A stretch of 64,000 bases of DNA. Origin: an uncultured Thiohalocapsa sp. (GTDB taxonomy: Bacteria; Pseudomonadota; Gammaproteobacteria; Chromatiales; Chromatiaceae). The translations under genes and the position numbers were made by a program. The notes under the pieces were generated by a model. It saw only the letters and a program-made list of their open reading frames with translations. It did not search any database and had not been told where the DNA came from. The first letter of the stretch is position 1. Every line of letters starts with the position of its first letter. Below are positions 36,166 through 44,790 of the stretch, one piece after another. The stretch lies in the NCBI RefSeq assembly GCF_913063425.1, contig NZ_CAJXYK010000006.1, positions 62,001 to 126,000 on the forward strand, given 5' to 3'.

Positions 36166-36477
36166 TCAGCGCACCCGCACCCCGTCCAGGCTCACCACCG
36201 GCTCATCGCCGACGACCTCCGCGGTGTGCATGGCGTGCTTCGGCACCAGCAGCAGGTCGCCCGCCTCCAGCACCCCCTCCTGGCCGCCCAGGGTCATGCG
36301 AAAGCGCCCGGACACCACGGCGTCGATCTTGTCCACGCCGTGATCATGGGGCGGAAAGAAGGTTCCCGGTGGATAGACACAGCGACTCACGGCATAGCCG
36401 CGGCCGGCGATCTTCTCGCGCAGGGCCTGCTCGGTGAGCAGACCGTCGCGGTCTTCGTGCCAGTGCTCGATCTGCAT
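36166..36477 (-). CDS. Small cupin protein
   Basis: 103 residues, one cupin barrel. Motif 1 is FPPHDHGVDKIDAVVSGRFRMTL and motif 2 GDLLLVPKHAMHTAEVVGDEPV. The metal-ligand set H-x-H...(D or E)...H is present with Asp in place of the usual Glu. The start is well supported (GGAGG six bases before the ATG at 36477). It stands alone; the substrate is unknown. Confidence 0.88.
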   Translation of the reverse strand: MQIEHWHEDRDGLLTEQALREKIAGRGYAVSRCVYPPGTFFPPHDHGVDKIDAVVSGRFRMTLGGQEGVLEAGDLLLVPKHAMHTAEVVGDEPVVSLDGVRVR

Positions 36478-36674
36478 GGTTATCCTCCGCTGTGCGCTTG
36501 GTCGGTATCTGGAGTGTAGCGAACCGCACGCGGATGGCGGGGCAGCCGGTCTGCCTGCATCACGCCGGCCTGCAATCGGTATCGCCTGCAGGTGCGGGCC
36601 GTCGCGGTGGGGACCTCACTGAAACGGGCCACTGGGGCCGGTCAGGGCATGGACGCAGCTCCGCCGGGGTGTCA

Positions 36675-37301
36675 TCAGGACAGTGCGCGGAGGAAATCCA
36701 GCACCAGCGCGGCTGCGAAGTCCAGATTCTCCGCCCAGGTGCTGCCCGACGCCTTGCGCGGCTTGAAGCTGTGCTCGCCGTCCGGGATCCAGGCCAGCTG
36801 CACCGACGGGCTCAGGGTGTAGCCGGCCACATCGTCACGGTTGCCGAAGGGGTCGCGCTCGCCCTGGCAGATGAGCGCCGGTGTGCGCAGCGCGGCCAGT
36901 GCTTCAAGGCGCGTGCGCTCCGGCTTGCCGGGCGGGTGGAAGGGATAGCCGAGACAGACGAGCCCGACGGCGCCCACCTCGTCTGCGAGCATCGCCGCCA
37001 TGCGCCCGCCCATGGACTTGCCGCCCACCGCGACGGTCGCGCCACTGTCCTGCTCTGCGGCGATGACCTCACGCAGGGCCGAAAGCAGCTTGGCCTCGCC
37101 GTCCGGCGGGCGTCGGCGGCCCTCGGCGGCGGCCCGTGCCATGTAGGGGAACCAGGGCCGCACCACCCGCACACCGCCGGCGGCGACGCCCTGGGCCATC
37201 TGCTCCATGAATTGGGAATCCGGCGGCTGGCCTGCACCATGCGCCAGCACCAGCACCCGGTGGGCATCCGCAGGCCCATCGCAAAGTGGCTCCAATGCCA
37301 T
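36675..37301 (-). CDS. Alpha/beta hydrolase (KANL3/Tex30-type)
   Basis: 208 residues. VLVLAHGAGQPPDSQFMEQMA, VVRPWFPYM, and the nucleophile elbow GGKSMGGRMA (Ser in GxSxGG) are followed by the Asp loop CQGERDPFG and the His in WIPDGEHSFKPRK. This matches the small dienelactone-hydrolase-like family that includes KANL3/Tex30. The natural substrate is unknown. The catalytic triad is complete. Confidence 0.85.
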   Translation of the reverse strand: MALEPLCDGPADAHRVLVLAHGAGQPPDSQFMEQMAQGVAAGGVRVVRPWFPYMARAAAEGRRRPPDGEAKLLSALREVIAAEQDSGATVAVGGKSMGGRMAAMLADEVGAVGLVCLGYPFHPPGKPERTRLEALAALRTPALICQGERDPFGNRDDVAGYTLSPSVQLAWIPDGEHSFKPRKASGSTWAENLDFAAALVLDFLRALS

Positions 37302-37337
37302 CAGGTCACCCTCTACCTCTGACCACGCTGCAAACTT

Positions 37338-37387
37338 TCACACTTCACCCTTCTCCCTTCCCCCTTCAAACTTCACCCTTCCCAGCC
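37338..37387. repeat. Polypyrimidine tract with CTTCACCCTTC repeats
   Basis: About 50 bases almost purely C and T, with CTTCACCCTTC at 37343-37353 and 37371-37381 and CTTCTCCC/CTTCCCCC between. It lies in the gap between the divergent hydrolase and oxidoreductase genes and could influence their promoters or form unusual structure. Confidence 0.7.
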
Positions 37388-37443
37388 CCTCCGCTCCGGG
37401 CGCATCATGCCGACCCTAACGCCACGACGGAGGAGCCAAGACG

Positions 37444-38451
37444 ATGCAGGCCATCCAGATGCGCCAACCGGGCGGCCCGGAGGTCCTCACCGAGACCGAC
37501 CTGCCCGTGCCCGAGCTGCGCAGCCCCACGGACATGCTGGTGCAGCTGCACGCCGCCGGCGTCAATCCGGTGGATACCAAGATCCGCACCAAGGGCCCCA
37601 TGCTGCCGGAAACGCTCACCGCCGTGCTCGGCTGCGACGGCGCGGGTGTGGTCGAAGCGGTGGGCGAGGCGGTGACGCGCTTCAAGCCCGGCGACGCCGT
37701 CTGGTACTGCCACGGCGGATTGGGCGGACCCCAGGGCAATTATGCCGAGTATGCCGTGGTGGACGAGGCCGTGGCGCAGCCCAAGCCCGTGTCCTTGCGC
37801 TTCGTCGAGGCCGCCGCGGCGCCGCTGGTGCTCATCACCGCCTGGGAGGCGCTGTACGACCGTGCGCGCATCGAGGCCGATCAGACCGTGCTGATCCACG
37901 GCGGCGCCGGCGGCGTCGGCCATGTGGCCATCCAGCTCGCGCACCTCGCCGGCGCCCGGGTGGCCGCCACCGTGAGCGATGCCGACAAGGCCGAATTCGC
38001 CCATGGCCTGGGCGCCGAATTCACCATCGACTACCGCAACGAAGACCTCGTCGGCGCCGTCGCCGACTGGACCGGCGGGCGCGGCGTGGATCTGTGCTTC
38101 GACACCGTCGGCCCCGAGGTCTTCGCCCGCAGCATTGAGGTCATGGCCGTCTACGGCGACCTGGTGACCATCCTGGACCCAGGCGCCGTGAGCCTGAAGG
38201 AGGCCCGCAACCGCAACCTGCGCATTTCCCTGGAGCTCATGCTGACCCCGCAGCTCAAGCACCTGCCGGAGGCCCTGGCCCACCAGGGCGAGATCCTGCG
38301 CCGCTGCGGCGAGCTGTTCGACGCCGGGCAGCTGCGCATCGCCGTGGCCGACACCTACCCCCTCGCCCGGGCCGCCGACGCCCACCGCCGGCTGGAGGCG
38401 GGCGGCATGCAGGGCAAGCTGGTGCTCACCACGCCCACCGCGGCGCGCTGA
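37444..38451 (+). CDS. Zinc-independent quinone-oxidoreductase-like MDR family enzyme
   Basis: 335 residues. MQAIQMRQPGGPEVLTETDLPVPE, VNPVDTKIRTKGPM, LGCDGAGVVEAVGEAVTRFKPGDAVW and the NADPH-binding loop VLIHGGAGGVGHVAIQLAHLAGARVAATVS are those of the medium-chain reductase QOR branch, without the structural-zinc Cys cluster. Substrate unknown; family members reduce quinones or enones. It starts at the ATG 37444 with GGAGGAG upstream and precedes the phosphoesterase on the same strand. Confidence 0.88.
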   Translation: MQAIQMRQPGGPEVLTETDLPVPELRSPTDMLVQLHAAGVNPVDTKIRTKGPMLPETLTAVLGCDGAGVVEAVGEAVTRFKPGDAVWYCHGGLGGPQGNYAEYAVVDEAVAQPKPVSLRFVEAAAAPLVLITAWEALYDRARIEADQTVLIHGGAGGVGHVAIQLAHLAGARVAATVSDADKAEFAHGLGAEFTIDYRNEDLVGAVADWTGGRGVDLCFDTVGPEVFARSIEVMAVYGDLVTILDPGAVSLKEARNRNLRISLELMLTPQLKHLPEALAHQGEILRRCGELFDAGQLRIAVADTYPLARAADAHRRLEAGGMQGKLVLTTPTAAR

Positions 38452-38474
38452 GCCGACTGTCGGGCGTGCCCGCC

Positions 38475-39014
38475 ATGGTCCGCGTCGCCATCCTCTCCGA
38501 CACCCACGGCGTGCTCGACCCGCGCGTGGCGGATGTGGTGGCCGACTGCGACCTCGCCGTGCACGGCGGCGATATCGGCTGTGCGGGGGTGCTCGCGGCG
38601 CTGACACCCCGCGGCGGCCGCGTGGCAGCGGTGCGCGGCAACAACGACGTGCCGCACAAGTGGCCGGCGGCGGATCAGCACCTGCTGGATGCGCTGACGC
38701 TCGAAGTCACCGAAGACCTGCCGGGCGGCCGGCTGGTGGTGGTGCACGGCCACCGCACGCCGGCCAGGGACCGGCACGCGAAGCTCCGCCGCCGCTATCC
38801 GGACGCCCGCGCCATCGTTTACGGCCACAGCCATCGCCTGGTGGCGGACCGGGACGCCGAGCCCTGGGTGCTGAACCCCGGCGCCGCCGGGCGGGAGCGG
38901 ACCTTCGGCGGACCGTCGTGTATGGTGCTGAGCGCGGGTCATGGCGAGTGGTCACTGGATGTGCACCGCTTTCCCCTCGCCGGCGCCGCAAGGGGGCGGC
39001 GCCCTGCACGCTAG
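38475..39014 (+). CDS. YfcE/MJ0936-type metallophosphoesterase
   Basis: 179 residues (GTG at 38466 is an alternative start). The metal-binding blocks are in order: VAILSDTHGVLD (D-x-H), VHGGDIGC (GD-x-x), VRGNNDVP (GN-x-D/H), VVVHGHR (GH) and VYGHSHRLVAD (GHTH-like). These define the small calcineurin-like phosphodiesterases. Physiological substrate unknown. It is 14-24 bases after the oxidoreductase stop and likely co-transcribed. Confidence 0.9.
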   Translation: MVRVAILSDTHGVLDPRVADVVADCDLAVHGGDIGCAGVLAALTPRGGRVAAVRGNNDVPHKWPAADQHLLDALTLEVTEDLPGGRLVVVHGHRTPARDRHAKLRRRYPDARAIVYGHSHRLVADRDAEPWVLNPGAAGRERTFGGPSCMVLSAGHGEWSLDVHRFPLAGAARGRRPAR

Positions 39015-39116
39015 GCACGCCCGATGCTGCAACCCGGCGCAAGACGACCGTTCGTCGGAAAATCGCCGGTGGGACCGTGCACGCCCTGCAAGCGCCGAAA
39101 TCTGGTCTACCCTGGA

Positions 39117-41111
39117 ATGCAAGAAGACCTCACAACCGTGAGCCAACCCGTCCCCACCAGGGGCGCGCGCAGCCCGGGGCGCTATCCCCGGACAGCAAAC
39201 AGGTCGGCGCCTTGGCGTCGGCCTTTGCTTTTTCTGCGCACGTGCTTCCCAGGCGCCCGCCTGCCGCGCCATGCTGCGCTCGCCACGGCGCTGCTGATGG
39301 GCCTGGAGCCGGCCGCAGCCACGCCGGTCGGCCTCCCTGCACAACTGCCGGCGCACAAGGCACATCAGGCACATCAGGCGCACCAGGCGCACCAGGCGCA
39401 CCAGGCGCACCAGGCGCACCAGGCGCACCAGGCGCACCAGGCGTTGGACGACGCACCCGCACGCGCTCCGCTGGTCACCAGCCTGCCCGGCACCTTCACC
39501 GGGGCGGATGTGGCTGACCTCACCGGCGCAACCCGCTTCCACGCCGCCGGCATCACCGGGCAGCAGACGGTGTCCGTCAATGTCGAGGCAGGACACGTCT
39601 GGGACGGCCACGAGACACTCGGCCATGTGTCGGACTTCGTCAACGCCGCAAGCGTCTTCGACACCGATGGCGACCCGGCGACGCCGGAATACGACTTCCA
39701 CGCCACGCTGGTGGGCATGATGCTCGGCGGACGCAACGGCGGCAGTATCCCGGGCGCCTGGCAGTCAGGCCTCGCACCGGACACGGATCTGCGCTCGGGC
39801 GCCGTCGCCACGCAGTGGGTGGGGGATGCCTACAGCCTCGGCTTCAACGTGTCCTCTGAGACCCTGCGGGGCGCCTATGGAGGGGCGTTCGGCACCGCGG
39901 ATGTCATCAACAGCAGCTGGGGCGGCACCGACCCCGTGGGCGAGAGCGCGCTCGCGCTCATCACCGACGGGCTGCAGAACCTGCACCCGCGGACCACCTT
40001 CGTCGCCGCCGCCGGCAACAGCGGCCCCGGCGGCAACAGCGTCGAAGCCCCGGGGGCCGGCTACAACGCCATCACGGTGGGCGCCCTCCAGAACGACGGC
40101 AGCAATGCCTACGACCGCATCGCGGACTTCAGCAGCCGCGGCCCGCAGGACTATGCCGACCCGGTGAACGGCACCGTCGCCGGCGTGCGTGCGGCGGTGG
40201 ACATCGCCGCCCCGGGCACCGAGCTCACCAGCGCCTTCTACGGCGGGCAGACCGGCGGCAACAACCCGACCCTCGGCGATTCCGCACCCTTCCCGGGCGA
40301 CGACTTCTATCTCGGCGGGGTCGGCGGCACCAGCTTCGCCGCACCCATCACTGCGGCGGGGGCCGCCCTGCTGCACAGCGCCCGGGAGGCGGACGCGGCG
40401 CTCGCCGCCAATGCGCACGCCGACGACAGCCGCGTGATCAAGGCGACGCTCCTGAACAGCGCCCGCAAGCTGCCGGGCTGGGACAACGGCCAGGCATCCG
40501 CCGGCGGCGTCGTCGAGACCACGCAGTCACTGGACTGGGCCAGCGGCGCCGGCGCCCTGGATCTGGACCGGGCCTTCGAGCAGTACCTGACCGCCGGCAC
40601 CCGCGACCTCGCCGGTCTCGGTGGCGGCAGCGTCGCCCCGGTGGGCTGGGACTTCGCTGAGGTCGGGCTCGGCGACAGGAACCGTTACGCCATGGATGCG
40701 AGCCTGCGCGGCGGCAGCACCTTTACGGCGACCCTGGCCTGGTTTCGGGCGCGGGAGTACGACACCCTGACCTCGGTCGCCGACGACATCGCCCAGGCCA
40801 ACCTGGACCTGATCGTCCGCGACATCGCCACCGGCACCGTGGCCCGGTCCGTCAGCCTTTACAATCTGGTGGAGCACCTGTCGTTCGTGCTGCCGGCCTC
40901 CGGGCGCTACGCCATCGATGTGGTCTACGCCAGCAACACCTTCGACAGCCGCGGCGACTTCGCCCTGGCGGGTTACGGCCTCGCCTGGTGGGCGCAGGCT
41001 CCCGCGCCGGGGACGCCGCCGCTGCTGCTCGCGGGCACGGCTGCCCTGCTGCTGTCCCGCCGCCGCCGGCGCGGCATCACACGCGCCGCCCGCACTGCTG
41101 CAGGCACCTGA
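39117..41111 (+). CDS. Subtilisin-like (S8) secreted protease with PEP-CTERM-like tail
   Basis: About 664 residues; the start is uncertain (upstream open frame to 39024). A hydrophobic segment (LPRHAALATALLMGLEPAAA) may act as signal peptide. An Ala-His-Gln repeat follows, then the S8 domain: VEAGHVWDGHET where Asp is usual, DFHATLVGMMLGG (His), AAAGNSGPGGNS (oxyanion Asn) and GGTSFAAPITAAGAALL (Ser). The last 40 residues read APAPGTPP, a hydrophobic helix, then SRRRRR, the layout of PEP-CTERM sorting signals. It is probably surface-anchored or processed by an exosortase outside the window. The Asp to Glu change at the first catalytic site is notable. Confidence 0.85.
   Translation: MQEDLTTVSQPVPTRGARSPGRYPRTANRSAPWRRPLLFLRTCFPGARLPRHAALATALLMGLEPAAATPVGLPAQLPAHKAHQAHQAHQAHQAHQAHQAHQAHQAHQALDDAPARAPLVTSLPGTFTGADVADLTGATRFHAAGITGQQTVSVNVEAGHVWDGHETLGHVSDFVNAASVFDTDGDPATPEYDFHATLVGMMLGGRNGGSIPGAWQSGLAPDTDLRSGAVATQWVGDAYSLGFNVSSETLRGAYGGAFGTADVINSSWGGTDPVGESALALITDGLQNLHPRTTFVAAAGNSGPGGNSVEAPGAGYNAITVGALQNDGSNAYDRIADFSSRGPQDYADPVNGTVAGVRAAVDIAAPGTELTSAFYGGQTGGNNPTLGDSAPFPGDDFYLGGVGGTSFAAPITAAGAALLHSAREADAALAANAHADDSRVIKATLLNSARKLPGWDNGQASAGGVVETTQSLDWASGAGALDLDRAFEQYLTAGTRDLAGLGGGSVAPVGWDFAEVGLGDRNRYAMDASLRGGSTFTATLAWFRAREYDTLTSVADDIAQANLDLIVRDIATGTVARSVSLYNLVEHLSFVLPASGRYAIDVVYASNTFDSRGDFALAGYGLAWWAQAPAPGTPPLLLAGTAALLLSRRRRRGITRAARTAAGT
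39360..39440. repeat. Nine 9-bp repeats encoding Ala-His-Gln
   Basis: Two GCACATCAG units and seven GCGCACCAG units in tandem, in frame within the protease gene just after the possible signal peptide. They give nine AHQ tripeptides, a His-rich linker. The near identity of the last seven copies indicates recent expansion. Confidence 0.95.
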
Positions 41112-41167
41112 GGCCCCCGGGGCCGAGGCTGGCAGGACCGCGCCCGCCCCCGCTACACTCCGGCAGC

Positions 41168-41932
41168 ATGCAAGCCCCACCGCCCCACGCCCCGCCCAAG
41201 CCCCCGCCCAAGCCCACAAAGGCCCTGCTGCGCGCCGTCGGCCGGGCCATCGCCGAGCACGACATGATCCGCGACGGCGACCGCATCCTGCTCGGGGTCT
41301 CCGGCGGCAAGGACTCGCTGTCGCTGCTCGCCGTCCTGCGTCATTTGCAGACCTATGCCCCGGTGCGCTTCGAGCTCGCCGCGGTGACCGTGGACCCGCA
41401 GGTGCCGGGGTTCGAGCCGGCGCGGCTCGCAGCGCACATGGATGCGCTCGGCGTGCCCTGGCTGCTGGAGGCGCAGCCCATCATGGAAGAGGCCAGGACG
41501 CGCATGACGGGCGACTCCTACTGCGCCTACTGCGCGCGCATGAAGCGCGGCATCATGTACCGTCTCTGCCGCGAGCAGGGCTGGAGCGTGCTGGCCCTTG
41601 CGCAGCACCTGGACGACCTCGCCGAGAGCCTGCTCATGTCGCTCTTCCGCGGCGGGCAGCTGCGCACCATGAAGGCCCATTACCGCAACGACGCCGGCGA
41701 CCTGCGCATCATCCGCCCACTGGTCTATGTTCGCGAGCGCCAGACCGCCGCCTTCGCCGCAGCAGCGGACCTGCCGGTGGTGCCGGACAGCTGCCCCGCC
41801 TGCTTCGACATGCCCACCGAGCGCGAGCGCATCAAACGCCTGCTGGCGGCCGAGGAGGCGGAGAATCCGCAGGTCTTCCAGAGCATGCTCCGTGCCATGC
41901 AGCCTTTGTTGCACGAGGGCGACCCGCCCTGA
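41168..41932 (+). CDS. ttcA: TtcA-family tRNA 2-thiocytidine synthetase-like protein
   Basis: 254 residues. The PP-loop LLGVSGGKDSLSLLAVL activates the tRNA base; two CxxC pairs, CAYCARMKRGIMYR and CPACFDM, are the iron-sulfur site. LALAQHLDDLAESLLMSLFRGG also matches the family. TtcA thiolates C32 of some tRNAs. The protein is shorter than E. coli TtcA (311 residues) at both ends, and the second CxxC lies within SCPACFD, so it may be a TtcA-like paralog. Start at the ATG 41168; N-terminus Pro-rich. Confidence 0.85.
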   Translation: MQAPPPHAPPKPPPKPTKALLRAVGRAIAEHDMIRDGDRILLGVSGGKDSLSLLAVLRHLQTYAPVRFELAAVTVDPQVPGFEPARLAAHMDALGVPWLLEAQPIMEEARTRMTGDSYCAYCARMKRGIMYRLCREQGWSVLALAQHLDDLAESLLMSLFRGGQLRTMKAHYRNDAGDLRIIRPLVYVRERQTAAFAAAADLPVVPDSCPACFDMPTERERIKRLLAAEEAENPQVFQSMLRAMQPLLHEGDPP

Positions 41933-42082
41933 GACAGGGGCGCCGCCGCCGATCATCCTAAGGAGCCTACCCGCCGTCGAGCCGACAACCGGTCCCATCG
42001 CCCGCCGAGGTGCCCCGCTTGGACTAGGCTTAAGCCATCGGCAACCCGCCGCGGTCACGGCACCTGCCTGCGGAGTGAACGG

Positions 42083-42628
42083 ATGGGCATGCAGCGGAGT
42101 TATCGCGTTCTGGTGCACAGCGCCCGCGCCGTGCATCCACTGGTGCCGGACGGCATCGACACCTGTCTCGGCCTGCCGCGCCTCACGCCCCTGGAGCAGA
42201 CGGCGCCCTGGGTGCTCGGCGCCTTCGACCTGCGCGGCGAGCTGGTGCCTGTGGTGAGCCTGGGTGTGCTCACAGGTGAGCGCACGCCGCCCGCGGCCGC
42301 GACGGACCTGGTGCTGGTGGTGCTTGCCGCAGGCTTCCCGCTCGGGCTGTACAGTGGGCGCCCGGTGTGCATCGAGCCCCTGCCTGCGCCGCGTCGGGGG
42401 CTGGCGCATGGCGCCCGCCGGCAGGGGGGCATCGACCTGAGCCGGCTGCGGCTCACGGCCACGGACAAGGTCAAAGGGCCGGATGCGGAGACCCGGCTCG
42501 CGCGCTTCGAGCGCCGGCTCTCGGCCCGGGCTTTGGAGCGTCTGGAGCTGCGCGCGCGCCGCTATGGCGACTTCGCCGGTGCGCCGCCGCCCACCACAGC
42601 CGCATGGAGCCCGGCACAGCACCGGTAA
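42083..42628 (+). CDS. CheW-like domain protein
   Basis: 181 residues. The pattern YRVLVHSARAVHPLVPDGIDTCLGLPRLTPLEQTAPWVLGAFDLRGELVPVVSLGVLTGE is the CheW fold (region of hydrophobic-G-x-hydrophobic-R-G-x-hydrophobic-P-V-hydrophobic). CheW links receptors to CheA kinase in chemotaxis-type pathways; no CheA or receptor is nearby. The C-terminal 70 residues are basic and unlike CheW. GGAG seven bases before the ATG supports the start. It may serve a stand-alone or type IV pilus signalling pathway. Confidence 0.82.
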   Translation: MGMQRSYRVLVHSARAVHPLVPDGIDTCLGLPRLTPLEQTAPWVLGAFDLRGELVPVVSLGVLTGERTPPAAATDLVLVVLAAGFPLGLYSGRPVCIEPLPAPRRGLAHGARRQGGIDLSRLRLTATDKVKGPDAETRLARFERRLSARALERLELRARRYGDFAGAPPPTTAAWSPAQHR

Positions 42629-42662
42629 GCATGCCCCGCTGTCCGCCCCCGGCACCTCCGAT

Positions 42663-43055
42663 TCAGACGCCGCCCAGGCCGTCGTCCGGCGCCAGCACCC
42701 CGTTGGTGATGTCGATGATCTGCTGGCGCTCCAGCGGCTTGCGCAGCAGCTCGAAATCCAGGCCTTCACCGCGGGCGGTCACCAGGGCGTCGAAAAACTC
42801 ACGGTGGAAGGCGGTGGCGATATACACGGTCAGATCCGGCGCACGGCTGCGGATGCGCCGCAGGGTCTCGACCCCGTCGATACCGGGCATGCGCAGGTCC
42901 AGGTAGACGAGGTCGAAGGGCTCGGAGGTGGCCAGCGCCGCACCCTGCTCGCCGTTCTCTGCCTCCACGACCTCGTAGGGCTGCTGCGCCAGGGCGAGCT
43001 TGAAGGCCTCGCGCACGGCCACGTCATCGTCGATGATCAGGATACGCTTGGTCAT
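42663..43055 (-). CDS. Single-domain response regulator
   Basis: 130 residues, a receiver domain only. ILIIDDDVAVREAFKLAL (acidic pocket), VYLDLRMPGIDGVETL (phospho-Asp), YIATAF (Thr-like switch) and LLRKPLERQQII (conserved Lys). No output domain, like CheY. It is downstream of the phosphomannomutase on the same strand, and convergent with the CheW-like gene. It may take phosphate from the hybrid kinase encoded at 44791. Confidence 0.92.
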   Translation of the reverse strand: MTKRILIIDDDVAVREAFKLALAQQPYEVVEAENGEQGAALATSEPFDLVYLDLRMPGIDGVETLRRIRSRAPDLTVYIATAFHREFFDALVTARGEGLDFELLRKPLERQQIIDITNGVLAPDDGLGGV

Positions 43056-43139
43056 GGCTGCTGTTCGGGCCGGCGCACGCCGGGCATCGCACGGCCCGCA
43101 TGCGCCGGGGCCGTTGCATGCAGCGCCGTGGTGACCGCC

Positions 43140-44624
43140 TCAGGTGCGCCAGCCATTCAGGATCTCCATACAGGTGCGGTTCATGTCGCGGGCGCGCCGC
43201 GCGCTGTCCGCCTCGGTGTAGGCGCGCAGCTCCGGCGCGTTACCGGACGGGCGCAGATGTGCGATCTCCCCGCTCGCAAAGGTCATACGCACGCCGTCGG
43301 TATGGTCCACTGCCGCCACCTCGCCGAAGGCCGGGCCGAACACAGCGGCGGCGGCCGCGCGATCCGCCGCGGCGTCGCCGGTGGCGAAGGCGGCGAGCCG
43401 CCCGGCGCTGAGCTCGCTCGGGAAGTCCTTGATGCGGTCGCTGTAGGTGGCGCGCGGCGGCAGCTCCGCCGTGAGCGCGGCGACGGACAGGCCGCGGCGC
43501 CGGGCGGCACCGAGGATCGCCACAGCGACGATGACGGCGTCCCGGGTGGGCAGGGCCGGCAGGCGGCGGCCGTCGCGGGCGATGTCGGTTTCAATGAGGA
43601 AGCCGCCGTTGGCCTCGTAGCCCACCACCGGGGCGAGGCCGCGCTCGCGCAGGGTCTGCATGCCGGCGATGACATAGGGCGAGCCGATGCGCGTGCGCAG
43701 CACCGCATCGAACCAGCCGCAGCGCTCCACCGCCGTGTTGGAGCTGACCGGCGTCACCACGCCGGCCGCGCCGAGCTCGCGCGCGCAGAGGATGCCCGCA
43801 ATGTCGCCGCGCAGCCAGTGCCCGTCGGCATCCGCCACCAGCGGCCGGTCGCCGTCGCCGTCGGCGGACACCAGGGCATCGAAGTCGCCCTCAGCTGCCC
43901 AGGCCTTGGCAAGGTCCACGTCCTCGGGGCGGATGGCCTCCGTGTCCACGGGGATGAAGGCGTCCGCGCGACCGAGCCGGGTCACCGTCGCGCCGAGCCC
44001 GGTCAGCACGGCATGGAAGGCGTCCCGGGCGACGCTGGAGTGCTCGTACACCCCCACCCTGAGCCCGGCAAGCCAGTCCCGGGGAAAGAACGCCAGGTAG
44101 CGGCTCACATAGGCCTCCAGCGCCGCGGACTCCGCCGGCGGCAGCGACGGCGCGGCGGCGAGGCTGCCGTCCGCGGCGAAAGCATCATCCGGCAGGTCCA
44201 CCGTCTGCGCCCGGATGCCGGCCTCGTCGTCCTTCAGGATCTCCCCCGTCGGCAGATTGAACTTGATGCCGTTGCGGTCGTCGGGGATGTGCGAGCCTGT
44301 GACCATCAGCGTCGGCATACCGCGGGCAATGCCATGGGCGGCCAGCGCCGGCGTCGGGATGCGGCCGAAGTTGCGCGGCCGGCAGCCCGCCGCACGCACC
44401 GCCGCGGCACAGGCGGTCATGATGCGCCCGCTGCTCGCGCGGTAATCGCCGGCGATGCCGACATCGCCGCCGCCGGCGAGTCGGCCGCCGCGGCGCAGGT
44501 ATTGCAGGAAGCCCATTGTGTAGGCGAAGCAGACGCGGTCGGTCATGTCCGTAACACGCCCGCGGGCGCCGCTGGTGCCGAACTTCACACCGCTTGCGGC
44601 CATCAGGTCGTCGATCTTGAGCAA
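43140..44624 (-). CDS. Phosphomannomutase/phosphoglucomutase-family enzyme
   Basis: 494 residues from a TTG at 44624 (LLKIDDLMAASGVKFGTSGARG); ATG 44603 is the alternative. The phosphohexomutase motifs are in order: FGTSGARG, the phospho-Ser loop VTGSHIPDDRNG, the metal loop SADGDGDRPLV, GYEANGGF (sugar specificity) and RPSGNAPELRAY (phosphate binding). It interconverts hexose 1- and 6-phosphates. The TGSHIP and GNAP variants place it in a branch distinct from AlgC or GlmM. It may feed polysaccharide synthesis. Divergent from the hybrid kinase. Confidence 0.9.
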   Translation of the reverse strand: MLKIDDLMAASGVKFGTSGARGRVTDMTDRVCFAYTMGFLQYLRRGGRLAGGGDVGIAGDYRASSGRIMTACAAAVRAAGCRPRNFGRIPTPALAAHGIARGMPTLMVTGSHIPDDRNGIKFNLPTGEILKDDEAGIRAQTVDLPDDAFAADGSLAAAPSLPPAESAALEAYVSRYLAFFPRDWLAGLRVGVYEHSSVARDAFHAVLTGLGATVTRLGRADAFIPVDTEAIRPEDVDLAKAWAAEGDFDALVSADGDGDRPLVADADGHWLRGDIAGILCARELGAAGVVTPVSSNTAVERCGWFDAVLRTRIGSPYVIAGMQTLRERGLAPVVGYEANGGFLIETDIARDGRRLPALPTRDAVIVAVAILGAARRRGLSVAALTAELPPRATYSDRIKDFPSELSAGRLAAFATGDAAADRAAAAAVFGPAFGEVAAVDHTDGVRMTFASGEIAHLRPSGNAPELRAYTEADSARRARDMNRTCMEILNGWRT

Positions 44625-44790
44625 GGCGTCATCCCGTGGAAGGCGTCTTCCGGCAGTGGCGAGAGGCGACATCTTACCAAGCCGGGCGCACCCGCCGGCG
44701 CGCCGCCGGACAAGCAGTCGGCGGACTGCAGGACGAACGGCGGCTGACATGCGGCCCGGAAATCGCGACAATCGGGAGGAATCCGTTGCG

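Noticed and set aside
39360-39440. CRISPR-like array
   Set aside because: The 9-bp units are contiguous, with no spacers, and lie in frame inside the protease gene.
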